From: Isoetes taiwanensis
Lineage: Eukaryota > Streptophyta > Lycopodiopsida > Isoetales > Isoetaceae
NCBI GenBank assembly: GCA_021234155.1
Contig: JAJEKV010000006.1
Location: 14,028,902 to 14,092,901, forward strand
Direction of reading: 5' to 3'
DNA: 64,000 bases
Position numbers and translations under genes: made by a program. The notes beneath the pieces were generated by a model. That model was not told the DNA's origin and did no database searches. It was given only the letters and a program-made list of their open reading frames with translations. How positions within the stretch are numbered: the stretch's first letter is position 1; each line of letters begins with the position of its first letter. Of the stretch, positions 45,425 to 55,890 are shown in pieces.

Positions 45425-45791
45425 TATAAAAATATACGTCACATGCGACCACCTACGCCACATATAATGCATCGACGTGTCATATACGCCACATATACAT
45501 ACCGGCGTGTCATATACGCCACATATAATGCATCGACGTCACATACGCCACATATACGACGCCGCATGCGGCGTCCACGTCAGAACATCCACCGGGCGAG
45601 ACACTGCCACCGCCGTCCACCGGGCGCAAGCGTCCACTGGCGTGTGTGTCGACGTCGCACTACTACACGCCGCATGCGACGCGGTTGGCGACGCGGACGC
45701 CGCTTTGACGTCGCATGGTGACGTTATTTGCGACGTCACGTCGCACAGACGTCGCAAGCCCACGTCGCTAAATGTCCATTCTCTTGTTGTG
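45425..45791 (-). repeat. Right subterminal and terminal repeats of the CACTA element
   Basis: CATATACGCCACATATA, CGACGTC and GCATGCGACG motifs fill the stretch, which ends ...CGTCGCTAAATGTCC and TTGTTGTG at 45791. TAC follows at 45792-45794. Confidence 0.8.
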
Positions 45792-45794
45792 TAC

Positions 45795-46890
45795 GCCAAG
45801 AAAGAGAAATTCACAATTCTATACACTAGGCAGCAGCAGAGCAAGAAACAAGCAAGGTTTGCTAACTACCTTCTTCAATATCCATGACTGCAAGCCGCCA
45901 CAGGAACATTCTCGTCTATTTAAACACATTACAAACATTCTGGCACAAGAAATCATCACCCGACAAAATCGGGCTTTTCAAATATGAGTCGGATAAGAAC
46001 TCGGCTACTTCGGCACAGCTATCCACCTGTTAAAATTAGAATTGGTAACTAGAATAAAAAGCCTACTATTCGGGACATCCAATATGTCTTCGGAGGCCAC
46101 CGCATGTGCACAAATTCGGCTGGGCTTGGCGATTCTTCCATCTGCCTGTCGCTTCATAGCAGCTCATCCAACTGCTAAGTGCAACAAGAAAAAAAAAACT
46201 TGCCTTTTAAAACTAAAGGGCCGCAGAATCTACAAAGGCATTAAAATAGACCAATCAATACACAAAATACAACCTCTGCCAAAAATCACTCCCCAAACAG
46301 CACAAATATACAGAAATGTATATATACAATCACGACAATCTTATGTTAAACTATCAGAAAAATACGACGTAATGCCTTATAAAACAAATTGGGGAACCTT
46401 TTTGAAAGTTTTTCAAGGGAAAAATCTTTGCAGTAATGAGGATACTAGACAGCTAGTAATTAAAAAGTTTACAAAGAAGATCATGATGACTGTTGATGGC
46501 TCAACAATTGAAGACGAGCATCTAGTACCGCAAGTTTGTGTAATGCATAGTCATTTACAGATGGTGCTCTGAGAAGTTGTGAAAGCATGGAATGTAATGT
46601 CAACTTCAAATAATGATTCTTGATCATCACAAAAGCAGAACATCTCAAAAGTGTATGGTTTTAACCTGTAACTGGCAACATGCACATAATCTCAACTCTC
46701 TTGGCAATTGCGACCGCTCCCATTTACATATTTCAATCGTAGCTCGTGAGACCATATATGGATTGATGCAATAGCTATAGCTTTTAATTGGACAATGAAG
46801 CAAACAAATAAGCTTGTAGTTTTTGTGCCAAATAACGACCAATTTTAACTTGGACCAGGGCATGTGCATCCCATATCTTTTGAAATGAGG
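45795..46890. other. Flank of the CACTA element; one unsupported ORF
   Basis: This DNA was joined to 20744 before the CACTA insertion and may hold upstream parts of the Rep-like gene on the minus strand. A plus-strand frame of 176 codons at 46042-46572 is lysine-rich, has no recognisable domain, and could be chance in AT-rich DNA. Confidence 0.3.
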
Positions 46891-46896
46891 TTCTAA

Positions 46897-49451
46897 GGGT
46901 ATCTACACACCTAGGGGTTAAATTAAACTAAATTTTAAGTTAACCAATTGCTTGTTATTCTAAATTAAGGTTATTTTTATGGAGCTTGCACACCATCTGT
47001 TATGTCAATTACTAACATTATAAAATTCGTTAAAACTGGTTTCTCACATATGATTGTTAGATTAAATACAACATAACAGAATCTGTTAGGAAGCTTTTCG
47101 CGCAACAATTTGTTATGTTAATTATTAATATAACAGAATCTGTTATAGCTGTTTCACATTGTAAAACTAAAACTTAATTTGTTCATGTTTGTCTCAAGTG
47201 CAGGTTATATCCTGCTTCAAGTGTAGGTTATATCTGTTTCAATCAATGCATGTTAGATTAGTGCAATTTAATCAATTGGACAACATTATGCATGTTGTTG
47301 CATCAATTGGACAGCATTATGTGTGTTATTGCACCAATTGGACATCATTATTCGTGTTATTGATCCTTTGGGCCGAGCAAGATACCTGGATGGAGCATTG
47401 GACAGTCTCATCTCTATGTCAATTCTATCTTGTGATGTGGTCTGGACAGCTTATTTTGGTGCAAGCAGGCTTCTGAAGACACCATGTTCTCATATCCTAT
47501 ATTCTAGGACATAATCTTTACATGAACTTGAATTTCAGGGCCCTTCACATTCCGCATTGCTATCTGAGATTTATAAACTAGATACTTCAGCAGAATTGAT
47601 TCTCGACGGATGTGCCTTTCGTGTTTAAAATCTTCATGAAAATAGAGGGGTCATTTATAGCATAACAAATAGAATGTAATGATCATGCATTAGGATTGCC
47701 AATATCGTTTGTATGTATGAGTTAAGGTCTTGCTCCTTATCAACACCCGTGGTTCCTGCAGCCATGCAAAACGTAGCTCTCAAATTTTCTAGAAGATAAT
47801 TTGTCTTGATAGCATTAACTTTCTGCAACATATCTGGCTTGAATTCGCATTGACTTGGTGTCATCAACCAAAGAATTAGCAAAACCCATGCTTGTTCTCT
47901 CTGGACTGCAGCATTTGGCATTTCAAGCAGCAGGAGGCATCAGCTTTGGCAATAATTAAATGTTGTTTGAAACCCACTGGTAGAAGTCCTCTATAAGAGG
48001 GAGCATTTTAGGCACATAAACAGGACTTTAATGGACTAGAGCAAATGCAATGTCGTTATACTTTATATAAAAGGGCACCACTTGTGGCTAAGAATGAATA
48101 ACATTGAGTTGCTTAGTTATGAGAAGACATTTTGGAGAACCACATCTAAAAGGTTCAATGGATACTCAAAGCCATGTGTAGAAAGTGAAAATATGTTGAA
48201 CAAAGTGAAAAATGTAACAATAGTATAGCATAGCTGCCATGGTACTATGCAACAGGATCTTCATGTCTTCCATTCAATCTTATCCATCCTTTTCTGCATA
48301 ACAACATCAGACTCGACATACTAAAATCTTGTTGGTCTGATACTTGAAAAGATCCTCACGAGATCTTAGTTGCAAAGAAATAGCAACAAACTAGAAGGAC
48401 TAATTAGCTTTCCTATACAATGTGGTTGTATGCCCATATGAGTGGTTGCAATAAGACATGTAGCTCTGATAATTAATCTTGTCCCCTTGGCATTGGCTGA
48501 AGTGAAGGGAGCAACTTGCTGCAACCGTGTTGTACCAATGGCAACAATATTTTCATCCATTCCTTTACTGTCCCAAATCCAGGCATCAGGGTGTCTGCTA
48601 GCAAGACTTAGCCACATGATAGAGTGATTCCAATAGAGCAAAAAAATTCTTGTAACTATTTGTTCTTTCAGTCCACGTGATGTTAGTTGATTTGCCTTCA
48701 GAAAGAGAGATATTGAGGGCGAAAGAAGAAGAGCATGACAATGGGAGCTAACTCAATCTGTAATGCAACTTCTGCCTCTCAAAGCCACTCTCAAATCCAT
48801 TGTTAAAGCAGATTTTCAAAACCACTCTCAAATTCACTGTCATACTCCTCTTCAAAACTACAATACCTATTCTCTGTCATTAGTTTTTAAAACTCCATTC
48901 ACTAGATTTTAACTGCTCCAAATATTGGCATAATGAGCTTGTATTATTTCTTTAATTTCGTGACTATGGAACACATTACAAAAGAGAGAAACACACAGAA
49001 TCTTGGTTTGTATAGCAAAAAAAGCAGAAAATATACTCCACAAGTTTCTTGAAGAAAAAAAATCTAGGATTTGGAAGAAAAACACTTACAGGGAAGCGAC
49101 ATCTGTTTGGTGATTCTTCGCACTCTGGAGCCAACGCCACAACGAGGAGCTCCGTCGATGAGCCCCTGAATGCTTCGACGCCGGCCTCTCTCCAGTTAAT
49201 AAAATTAAACGCTGGGGTCGGGCATCGAATAACTTTTTGTCGACAAATTGTTTAGTTGTTAACGAAATGTTAAGAATTAACATAACAAAGATGGATGTGA
49301 AAGGGGGTTAAATGCTTAATTTAACTCTAATAATTTGTTAAAAGTTAACCCCTTAAATTTAACAATTTTCCTAATAAAAAGTATCTGTATTTACTAGTTA
49401 ACTTAAGTTTTCTTAACTTAACAAAATTAACCCCATGGTGTGTAGGTACCC
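46897..49451. mobile_element. PIF/Harbinger-like TIR element, 2.55 kb
   Basis: The left end reads GGGTATCTACACACCTAGGG and the reverse complement of the right end GGGTACCTACACACCATGGG; similarity continues imperfectly for about 45 bases. TAA flanks both sides (46894-46896 and 49452-49454), the 3-base duplication typical of PIF/Harbinger. Inside are TTAACAGAATCTGTTA-type inverted motifs near the left end and a few protein-like minus-strand pieces (48641-48366, 47921-47655), but no DDE or Myb-like domain that I can recognise. It is probably non-autonomous and may carry captured sequence. Confidence 0.75.
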
Positions 49452-49454
49452 TAA

Positions 49455-49650
49455 TGCATTGTGGGTTGCCCTTTCATTTTTTTGTAGATGTAAACTAATA
49501 ATGTGTGAAAGATGCTTAAGTTAGAAACCTGGTAAGCTAGAAAGGCTACAAGAAATAAGGCCTATCTCAATAACGTTGTAGCATTGCTGGAAGTTAGCCA
49601 CGACATATTTCCAGGCCATGTGGATTGGCCATTAAACCTCTATAGAAGGA
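49455..49650. other. Short flank between Harbinger-like element and LINE
   Basis: Ordinary-looking sequence with no feature until the GGAA tail of the LINE at about 49647. Confidence 0.4.
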
Positions 49651-49835
49651 AGGAAGGAAGGAAGTTTATTTTAACGTCCACGGAGGCCAGAGGCCTATGA
49701 GACGGTACATGCAGAGAACATGCAAAAAAGCCAAAAACCCCAACACCAAAAACAAAGAATGTAACTGTACAGTAGAATCCTACTATCGGGATGAAAAAAC
49801 CCCCACTTGGGAGGAAAAACCCTAGCAGTAGGCTC

Positions 49836-52800
49836 TCAAATACCATGCCCCAGAAGAGCAAGTCTGACGGCCGAAATCTGCAGGATGTAAGCTCCCAGCC
49901 GCGCTACCATAGGTGATGCAAGTAACTGATGTAGCGGTGTGTCAGAGCATCTAAGATCAGTGTGCACTGCTCGGACATGGGCATATGCTGGGCACCGCTG
50001 GAGGGCATGGTGCTCATCCTCTATCACGTGCATCTCACAACACTGACATATCCTTTCCTCCACGGGATCCCGCGTGCCCGCCATTCACCCCCAAATGACT
50101 GTTTCAATTACGAGGTAATGGGAACCCGTCCTTATGGCAGCAATAGCTCTCCGCTTCTTCACCGAGATGTGTGCTTTCAAATACCGATGGGGTCCATGCT
50201 CAAGGCCGGGATTAATCTGGCGTGATAGTGCTCTGTCTTGGGCTTTGCAAGAGTAGAGGCATCCCACGGGGTGGCAAAGATAGCCCGCATCCAATTGCCC
50301 ATTCTCGCGCGATCGCCGGTGCCACCATCCGTTGGTAATCCATAGACCACCTCCTAAACCATCCCTTACGGTGCTGCGTGCCATACCCTCTTCACTGGGG
50401 GCCCTCAATTAACAACACGGACTGTGGGGGCAAGCGATGCTCATCCATCCCATCCACCTTATGGAAGCAAGTAAGATGCCTCAAGCATAGCGTATCGTCA
50501 GAAAGGCCGAACCCCGCCTCATACAACAAAATCTGATGCACGCGGTGTCCTTCACTCCCAAGCTATATGTCAAGAAAGCTTTTTCGCACCCTTTCCAACC
50601 TATCCCATGTATTTTTGCTAATCACTGGCCCCAAACCTCCACCCCATATAGCGGCCACAGTGCTCGACCAAAGCTCTAAACAGGTGTGCTCTCCTCGCCC
50701 GATCCACAGAGATCTATCCGGCAACACGCGTTTTGCCCGCATATAAAAAGCCTTCCACCTGACCGGCTCTCCTCTCCACACACTCATCCCACAAAGATGT
50801 TAGTAGTGAAATCAATTCCCGATACTTGAAGCTCGCGACCATCTCCACTTCCCCGCCCCTCAGTAATATAACTCCGGGATAGGGTGTTGCGAGGACGATC
50901 GCGAGAAGCTTAGTTTTGTGCAAGTTCACCGCCATTCCCGTTGCCCCACGTAACCCACCGAGGGCATCCAAATGCTTCGCCGCATACCGCTGGCGTGTGT
51001 GGGCTAGCAAAGCTACATCATCCGCATATAGTAACCGCCCACGAGGTCGCGCCGATAATTGCACCCCGCTCCCCATGGTGCCGCATCCACGCCTCTCCAA
51101 GCTATCAATGTACAACCCAAAAGCGTTGGAGACAACGGGCAGCCCCGCTTAACTCCCATAGTGCTAGCTACCCGCCGATCTTCATAAGGCAAATAAGCGG
51201 CATAAATCCCATCATAAAGCCGGTGCACCACATTCTCGCAACTTCGTGGAACTCGCAATTCTTGCAACCTCTCGCCACAACATGTCTCTGGGGGCGGTAT
51301 CATATGCGCCTCTTAAAATCTACAAAGCAAAGAATACAAGTCCTCGCTGCTGCATTGCGGCTTGCCTCCATCAACACTCTCAAAGTGAAGATATGGTCGG
51401 TCGGGAGTGAGCCGGGCGAAAGCCCCGCCTCGCCAATTGCCCGCACCCCCCCTCCTCGGCCCACTTAGTGAGTTTCTTCTCCACCACCCTGCCGGGAGCT
51501 TTGCAAACAACGAAGCTTACCATAATCATCCGGTAATTCGCGGGCTCATCCAGATACCGGCTTTATGAACAGAACAACCTTACTAACCATCCACTCTGGG
51601 GAGGCCCTCGCCGAGCCTCGTTAATGATCACCGCCGGGGCCCTACCACGATGGGCCACCCCACTTCAACAGCTCGACCTGCAGCCCCTCAGAAATCCTTT
51701 TTGCCTTGCCATTCGCCGGATGCACGAGACCTGGCTGGACATCCTCCCGCGTGAGCCGCACCTCTCCTACCTGATCCGGGACCCCGGCATTAGCTCCCGG
51801 GGGTCATATAACTCCCCGCAAGTGGTGCATCCATTGCTCCACACTTACATTACCGACCACCGGGCGCTTCTTGTATAACACCTTACGCCAAAAAGCTTTT
51901 GGCTCTGCCATAAGCATGTCAAACAGGCGCTCCTGGGTTTCTGCCATGTATCTCCCCTTCTTGGCTTTTAGGAAGAGCTTATAGTCTTGCAGGGCCTGTG
52001 GCGCAATCGTGGATCTATGACCAAAGCAAACCTGGCTCTTTAGAGCCTTGCAATCGGCATCAAACCACGGGTTCTCGGGGAAAATGTGCGGTGTCCCTCC
52101 TTGGAGGGCCCTTCACCGCAAAGGAAGCCTCGGCGGTACCGCAGCGCCCTCACCAGCCATGCACACCGCCTTGCGGTGTGTAGAAGCTATCAAACCCCAG
52201 AACTCCCGCACCAACCGCAGATTCATACTGTCCCCGCTTACGATGGCGTGGGATGTACGGTAACCCTCCATGCCCCTTTGCGGTGTCTCCACTATTGAGT
52301 GCTCCCAATTCGGTGACGTGACATAAAGCGGGTAGTGATCCGACAAAGCCTCCTCTTCCCCCGTAGCTTGTGCCAATGGAGAAGTGTGTAACCATATCAA
52401 GTGTCTTTGCTACAGAGGCGAAGGTAATCCAACACACTAGCTCCCCATCCCCGCCCTATCACTCCCGCAAGTAACACCCCCGAGTGTGGCCATCACGCAT
52501 ACCATTACAAATTACCATATCAAAAACTCGGCAGAGCTGGACCACCGCCAAAATGGTCTAGCCACCATATCCCGGGAGTGCCGTGTATCTTTGAATAGCG
52601 GTACCGCTCAAGCCAAAGCGGATCAGCATTATCGTCACCTTGGAAGGTCACCGACCGCAATCAAATCGTCGACGAGCATTGAAATCTCCAAGCAAAACAC
52701 CTGTCCCTGCCGCCTATAGCGGTCTATGTCATCATACGTATCCCTATCGGCATCCGACATCTGTGGTTCGCATCATGTACCGGTAGAACTTAGAGCCCTG

Positions 52801-53407
52801 CATGGGGAATGTAGCGAAATAGCAAGAAACAATGGGACATGACCGGGCTCTAATACCATTACCCACATGTAGCGATTAAATGCATCGGACTTCTGAAGTG
52901 TGATCTTGCATGCTAAAGGCGTCCCTAAAGTAGCAAGCCACTCCACCGCATTCAGCGTCGCCATGGCGCCATTAGCAAGTGAGAAATGCCGATATCCTCG
53001 AATGTCGGCAATCGATGCCCTTCATACTCCCATGTCTCCCGCGGGAAGACGATGTCCATGTCCGTCGCGATCCCATTCAAAGCCACGCCTTCTTCGCCAC
53101 GGGAAGCCCCTACAATTCCGTGAAAGAATGCGAAGACACTTTCCCTATCTTGGATCGCGGGCAGGGACCCATCCGAGTGCCCTCGAGGACGCCTGCGTGG
53201 TTGGAATAACTTCGGGCAGCCTTTGCTCACGGGACCACGATGGATGTCTTTGCGGTGGTGGAAGGCCTCAATCCGCCCCCTCCACCCTGCCTCGGCCTGA
53301 TGCCCCCGACCGCTTCTGCCTGCGGCGACGCACTGTTCGTGGGAATGCCGCCTCCGCGAATCGTCCGGACGAGGAGGCACATATACCTTCATCTTGCCAT
53401 TAACCAA
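49836..53407 (-). pseudogene. LINE ORF2: endonuclease, reverse transcriptase, zinc knuckle
   Basis: The endonuclease part contains GVALNGIATDMDIVFPRETW, TLGTPLACKITLQKSDAF, a YRRQGQVFCLEISM segment in the place of the conserved catalytic GDFNA strand, and VICNGM. The RT part has MGVKRGCPLSPTLLG and RLLYADDVALLAHT, the YADD catalytic box, followed by GMAVNLHKTK, a classic post-YADD motif. The C-terminus carries CQCCEMHVIEDEHHALQRC, a C-x2-C-x8-H-x4-C-type knuckle as in plant L1-like elements. The frame changes at least six times, so it encodes no working protein. Confidence 0.8.
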
Positions 53408-53589
53408 ACCAGCAGCCCCTCCAGCTTGTCGAATCTCTTTATCTTGACCAACTCTTGGCTTCTTTCCGTTGTTGCGGTGGCGTGAGATCCGAGATCCGGT
53501 ATATGGACGTACCTTTCAAGCGGCCGGTGCGTTGCAACAACAAAGATTTTGCCTCCCAATCCAAGATCAAAACTTAACTAGCCGAGGTC

Positions 53590-54440
53590 TCATGCTCGGT
53601 CCTCCGACCCGATTGGACTCTTGATAACCAAATATCGTGTAATTGGAGCTTTGCAAGTACCCGGGGTGGTAAGCTTACGGCAAATCCTCGCCTTGCTCCT
53701 CCCAAGCAATCCCCGCACAATAAGGTTGAGGCGGCGCGCGGATGTCTTGCTCCTCACGGCACCCGCCTGATTCCCCGAGCCACCTCGGCCTGCGGTATGG
53801 GGTGCTGGTGCGACGACTGTGGTGTACTCGGACTCGTTGCACCTCCATTCGGAGGTCCCCGCATCTCTTCTTTGCAAGTGGGCCATATGGTTCTCTATAT
53901 GTGAGCATCTTCCCCGACATCTCCTCACCTGTCAGCTTTTGCTTCATCAAGGAATTGGAGCCTGCCCCGCACCGCTTCCACATCCTTTTCCTTAGCATCT
54001 ATCCGACCAGCCATGCTTGTGACTTGTACAATCTGCTGGAGCAACCCCTTCATGTCAGCCCGTGCTTGCGCCATGTCTTCCATCCATTGCTGGTGGACCT
54101 TATCCAAGCGGTGCCCCATCTCCGTGACTAGCTGCGTTGTTGCTTGTATCTCCTCTCTTATCTGGTCATCAGCCTTTTGGGCTCCCCTGCAATCATAATC
54201 CCCAAGTCGAACTTCCACAAGGGAAATTCGCTCCTTCTGTTGGAGAAGCTGCTTCTTGAGCGCAGCCCCTGGCAAATTGTCCCGTGATGCCTCCAAGCTT
54301 GCCAGCTTAGCCTGGAGGGAACCGGCCTGTTCCTGTACAACCCTGATTGCCTCAGCCTGTGATACCTGCTCTGATGGGGACGAGGTATCCAAATTGCGGG
54401 CTCTTTTCTTCAACGCATGCATGCTGTCAGGGGTGGCCAT
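53590..54440 (-). pseudogene. LINE ORF1-like coiled-coil protein
   Basis: The first 171 codons (54440-53925) start MATPDSMHALKKRARNLDTS and form a long coiled coil rich in Q, E, A and L (QAEAIRVVQEQAGSLQAKL), ending in KEKDVEAVRGRLQFLDE. A stop follows, and the sequence continues in other frames to 53590 with LIVRGLLGR, reminiscent of the RRM-like part of L1 ORF1. It would act as the RNA chaperone of the LINE particle. Broken by frameshifts. Confidence 0.65.
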
Positions 54441-54846
54441 AGAGGGCCGGGACTGTCAGGTGGATTCCGTCGACTAAAACAGGGGAAACACCATACAAAT
54501 CATACACCGACGGAAAGCTGGTTCGATAAGCTTTCCAACGAGCCCAAGAACACCTGAATCTGACACCGGAATCCCGAGTTATGAGCAAAAGAGCAGGGCT
54601 GAAACCCTAAGCGCCAGCATGAGCGCCTGGAAAACACACACTGCTTCGTTTAAATGGAATTTTCTTATAAACCAATATCGAAGTATTTAATGAACAAAAC
54701 AGCCTAGTAGCTGCAAAATGCTTGTAGTTTGGAGACTTCTCGACAATGATTCAGATGCTTTCAATCTGCCCAAGGGAGAATGTCTCCTATATACGTAGCC
54801 AACCAATGCTGCAATACCAATTAGACCCATTTTCAAGGATCTAGTC

Positions 54847-55313
54847 AAGGTCAGATGGAGGTGGAGCATTTGGCATCAAACCATACTTCAATTTGTGATC
54901 TCGTCTCGTGGTATACATTCTTCTACTAGTGCCTTTGCATTTTTTGCACCAACAGTTGTCATACTGCCTGGCAAGTCGCTCCAATGGATCATCTTGAAGC
55001 CAAGTTTTTGTTGCTTGACTTTAGATGAAGTAGTTTCATTTCTATGGGCAAACATGAATATTCAAGTTATAAAACAAATGCCCAAACAAAAAAGAGAGAG
55101 AAGAGACGAGGAGAAAGAGATATAGATAGATCAAAACCTTGACGTTGGGAGCTCATCAATAGATGGCGTTGAAGATTGGTTGGTCGACGAAATGGAGTCG
55201 CTAGGATGCTCCGAGGTGCTCCTCGCGGAGCCACTGGGGTGCTCCGAGGTGCTCATCACGGAGCCACTGGAATGCTCCGAGGTGCTCATGGCAGCGTCAC
55301 TGGATGCTCATAG
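54847..55313 (-). pseudogene. Plant transposon-type protein N-terminus (C-x2-C zinc motif)
   Basis: The first exon is serine-rich and built from repeats of MSTSEHSSGS/ARSTSEHPSDS and ends STPSIDELPTSR before a GT. A second exon (about 55047-54847) reads DPLERLARQYDNCWCKKCKG and TSRRMYTTRRDHKLKYG, a C-x-C-x2-C...H motif like the N-terminus of CACTA-type proteins. It stops at PPPSDLD. Only these two pieces are seen, next to the LINE, so it is probably a relic truncated by other insertions. Confidence 0.45.
55195..55312. repeat. 36-bp tandem repeat within coding sequence
   Basis: Three to four copies of a unit near GATGCTCCGAGGTGCTC followed by GCGGAGCCACTG. Thirty-six bases keep the frame, giving the SEHPSGS protein repeats. 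Confidence 0.85.
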
Positions 55314-55379
55314 GTGCTCACATATAAGCCCTGCCAAAAACTCTATACTATATAGCCCACGGCTACCTCTATTGACAAC

Positions 55380-55890
55380 AATACTAATACTAATATGAAA
55401 TAATAAAATGTCATAGAATGGTCTAAATAATAAACTGCAATAGAATCGCGAATTGACAATTTTTATGTCTAATAAAACGTCAGATAAAATAGGGGTTTAA
55501 CATCTGACGTATTTTTAGGTTGCCCCTAGGGGGGCAAACCCTCGTTTATGTGGGTATGTGGGCATATCCAGGTATATGCCGGCATATGCCTAGCATATAC
55601 TAGTGACTGCTAAAAACTGGCTGGTGCCTGTAAGTGCTCGGTCATCCAGCCCATTCCTTCGCAGCGCGAGGCTAACTCCGGAGGGGATCGGGCTAGATTG
55701 ATCTAGGGCTGGGTTCGAATGGCTCTCAGGTAACTCTAGGATTCCGGTCAATTTAGTTGGGTCATTCCATTTTCTATATTTCGCTTCATTTTGACTGCAT
55801 CGGATTTAGGATCTTAGGAGAGGCCAGGGCTCATTGCATTGCCGATTTTATAAGTGCTCAAGCTTCTTTTGAAGGAGGGATTCCATTTCG
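55380..55890. other. No gene seen; small inverted motif
   Basis: AACGTCAGAT...ATCTGACGT at about 55478-55511 forms a short stem around AAATAGGGGTTTAAC. The rest looks like ordinary promoter-side DNA for the methyltransferase relic. Confidence 0.4.

Larger units (their letters stand above)
20745..45791. mobile_element. Giant CACTA (En/Spm) transposon, about 25 kb
   Basis: The left end starts CACAACAAGAAAAGGGTCAT and the reverse complement of the right end reads CACAACAAGAGAATGGACAT; both continue TTAGCGACG. TAC lies immediately outside each end (20742-20744 and 45792-45794), the expected 3-base duplication. CGACGT-rich subterminal repeats fill both ends. Inside, on the minus strand, are a TNP2-type transposase (Transposase_21, DUF4218 and DUF4216 regions) and a spliced accessory gene. 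The element also holds a kinase-like gene, an SNF2 fragment, other gene fragments, and a 7 kb tandem array. A second terminus-like sequence at 35357 is also followed by TAC, so a smaller 20745-35357 element, or nesting, is possible. The coding decay suggests it is no longer autonomous. Confidence 0.8.
49645..54480 (-). mobile_element. LINE (APE-type non-LTR retrotransposon), near full length, decayed
   Basis: The minus-strand order is ORF1 (54440-53590), an endonuclease region (53407-52480), reverse transcriptase (about 51550-50560), a C-terminal zinc knuckle (50084-49836), then a 3' untranslated part with CTCTGGCCTCCGTGGACG and a TTCC tail at 49645-49664. The 3' end matches the truncated copy at 20.1-20.3 kb, which defines the family. 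Many frameshifts make it inactive. The 5' end is uncertain, somewhere between 54440 and 54650, and I found no convincing target duplication. Confidence 0.8.

Noticed and set aside
46042-46572. 176-codon plus-strand ORF
   Set aside because: Lysine-rich, no domain, and in AT-rich DNA; kept only as an unsupported ORF in the flank description.
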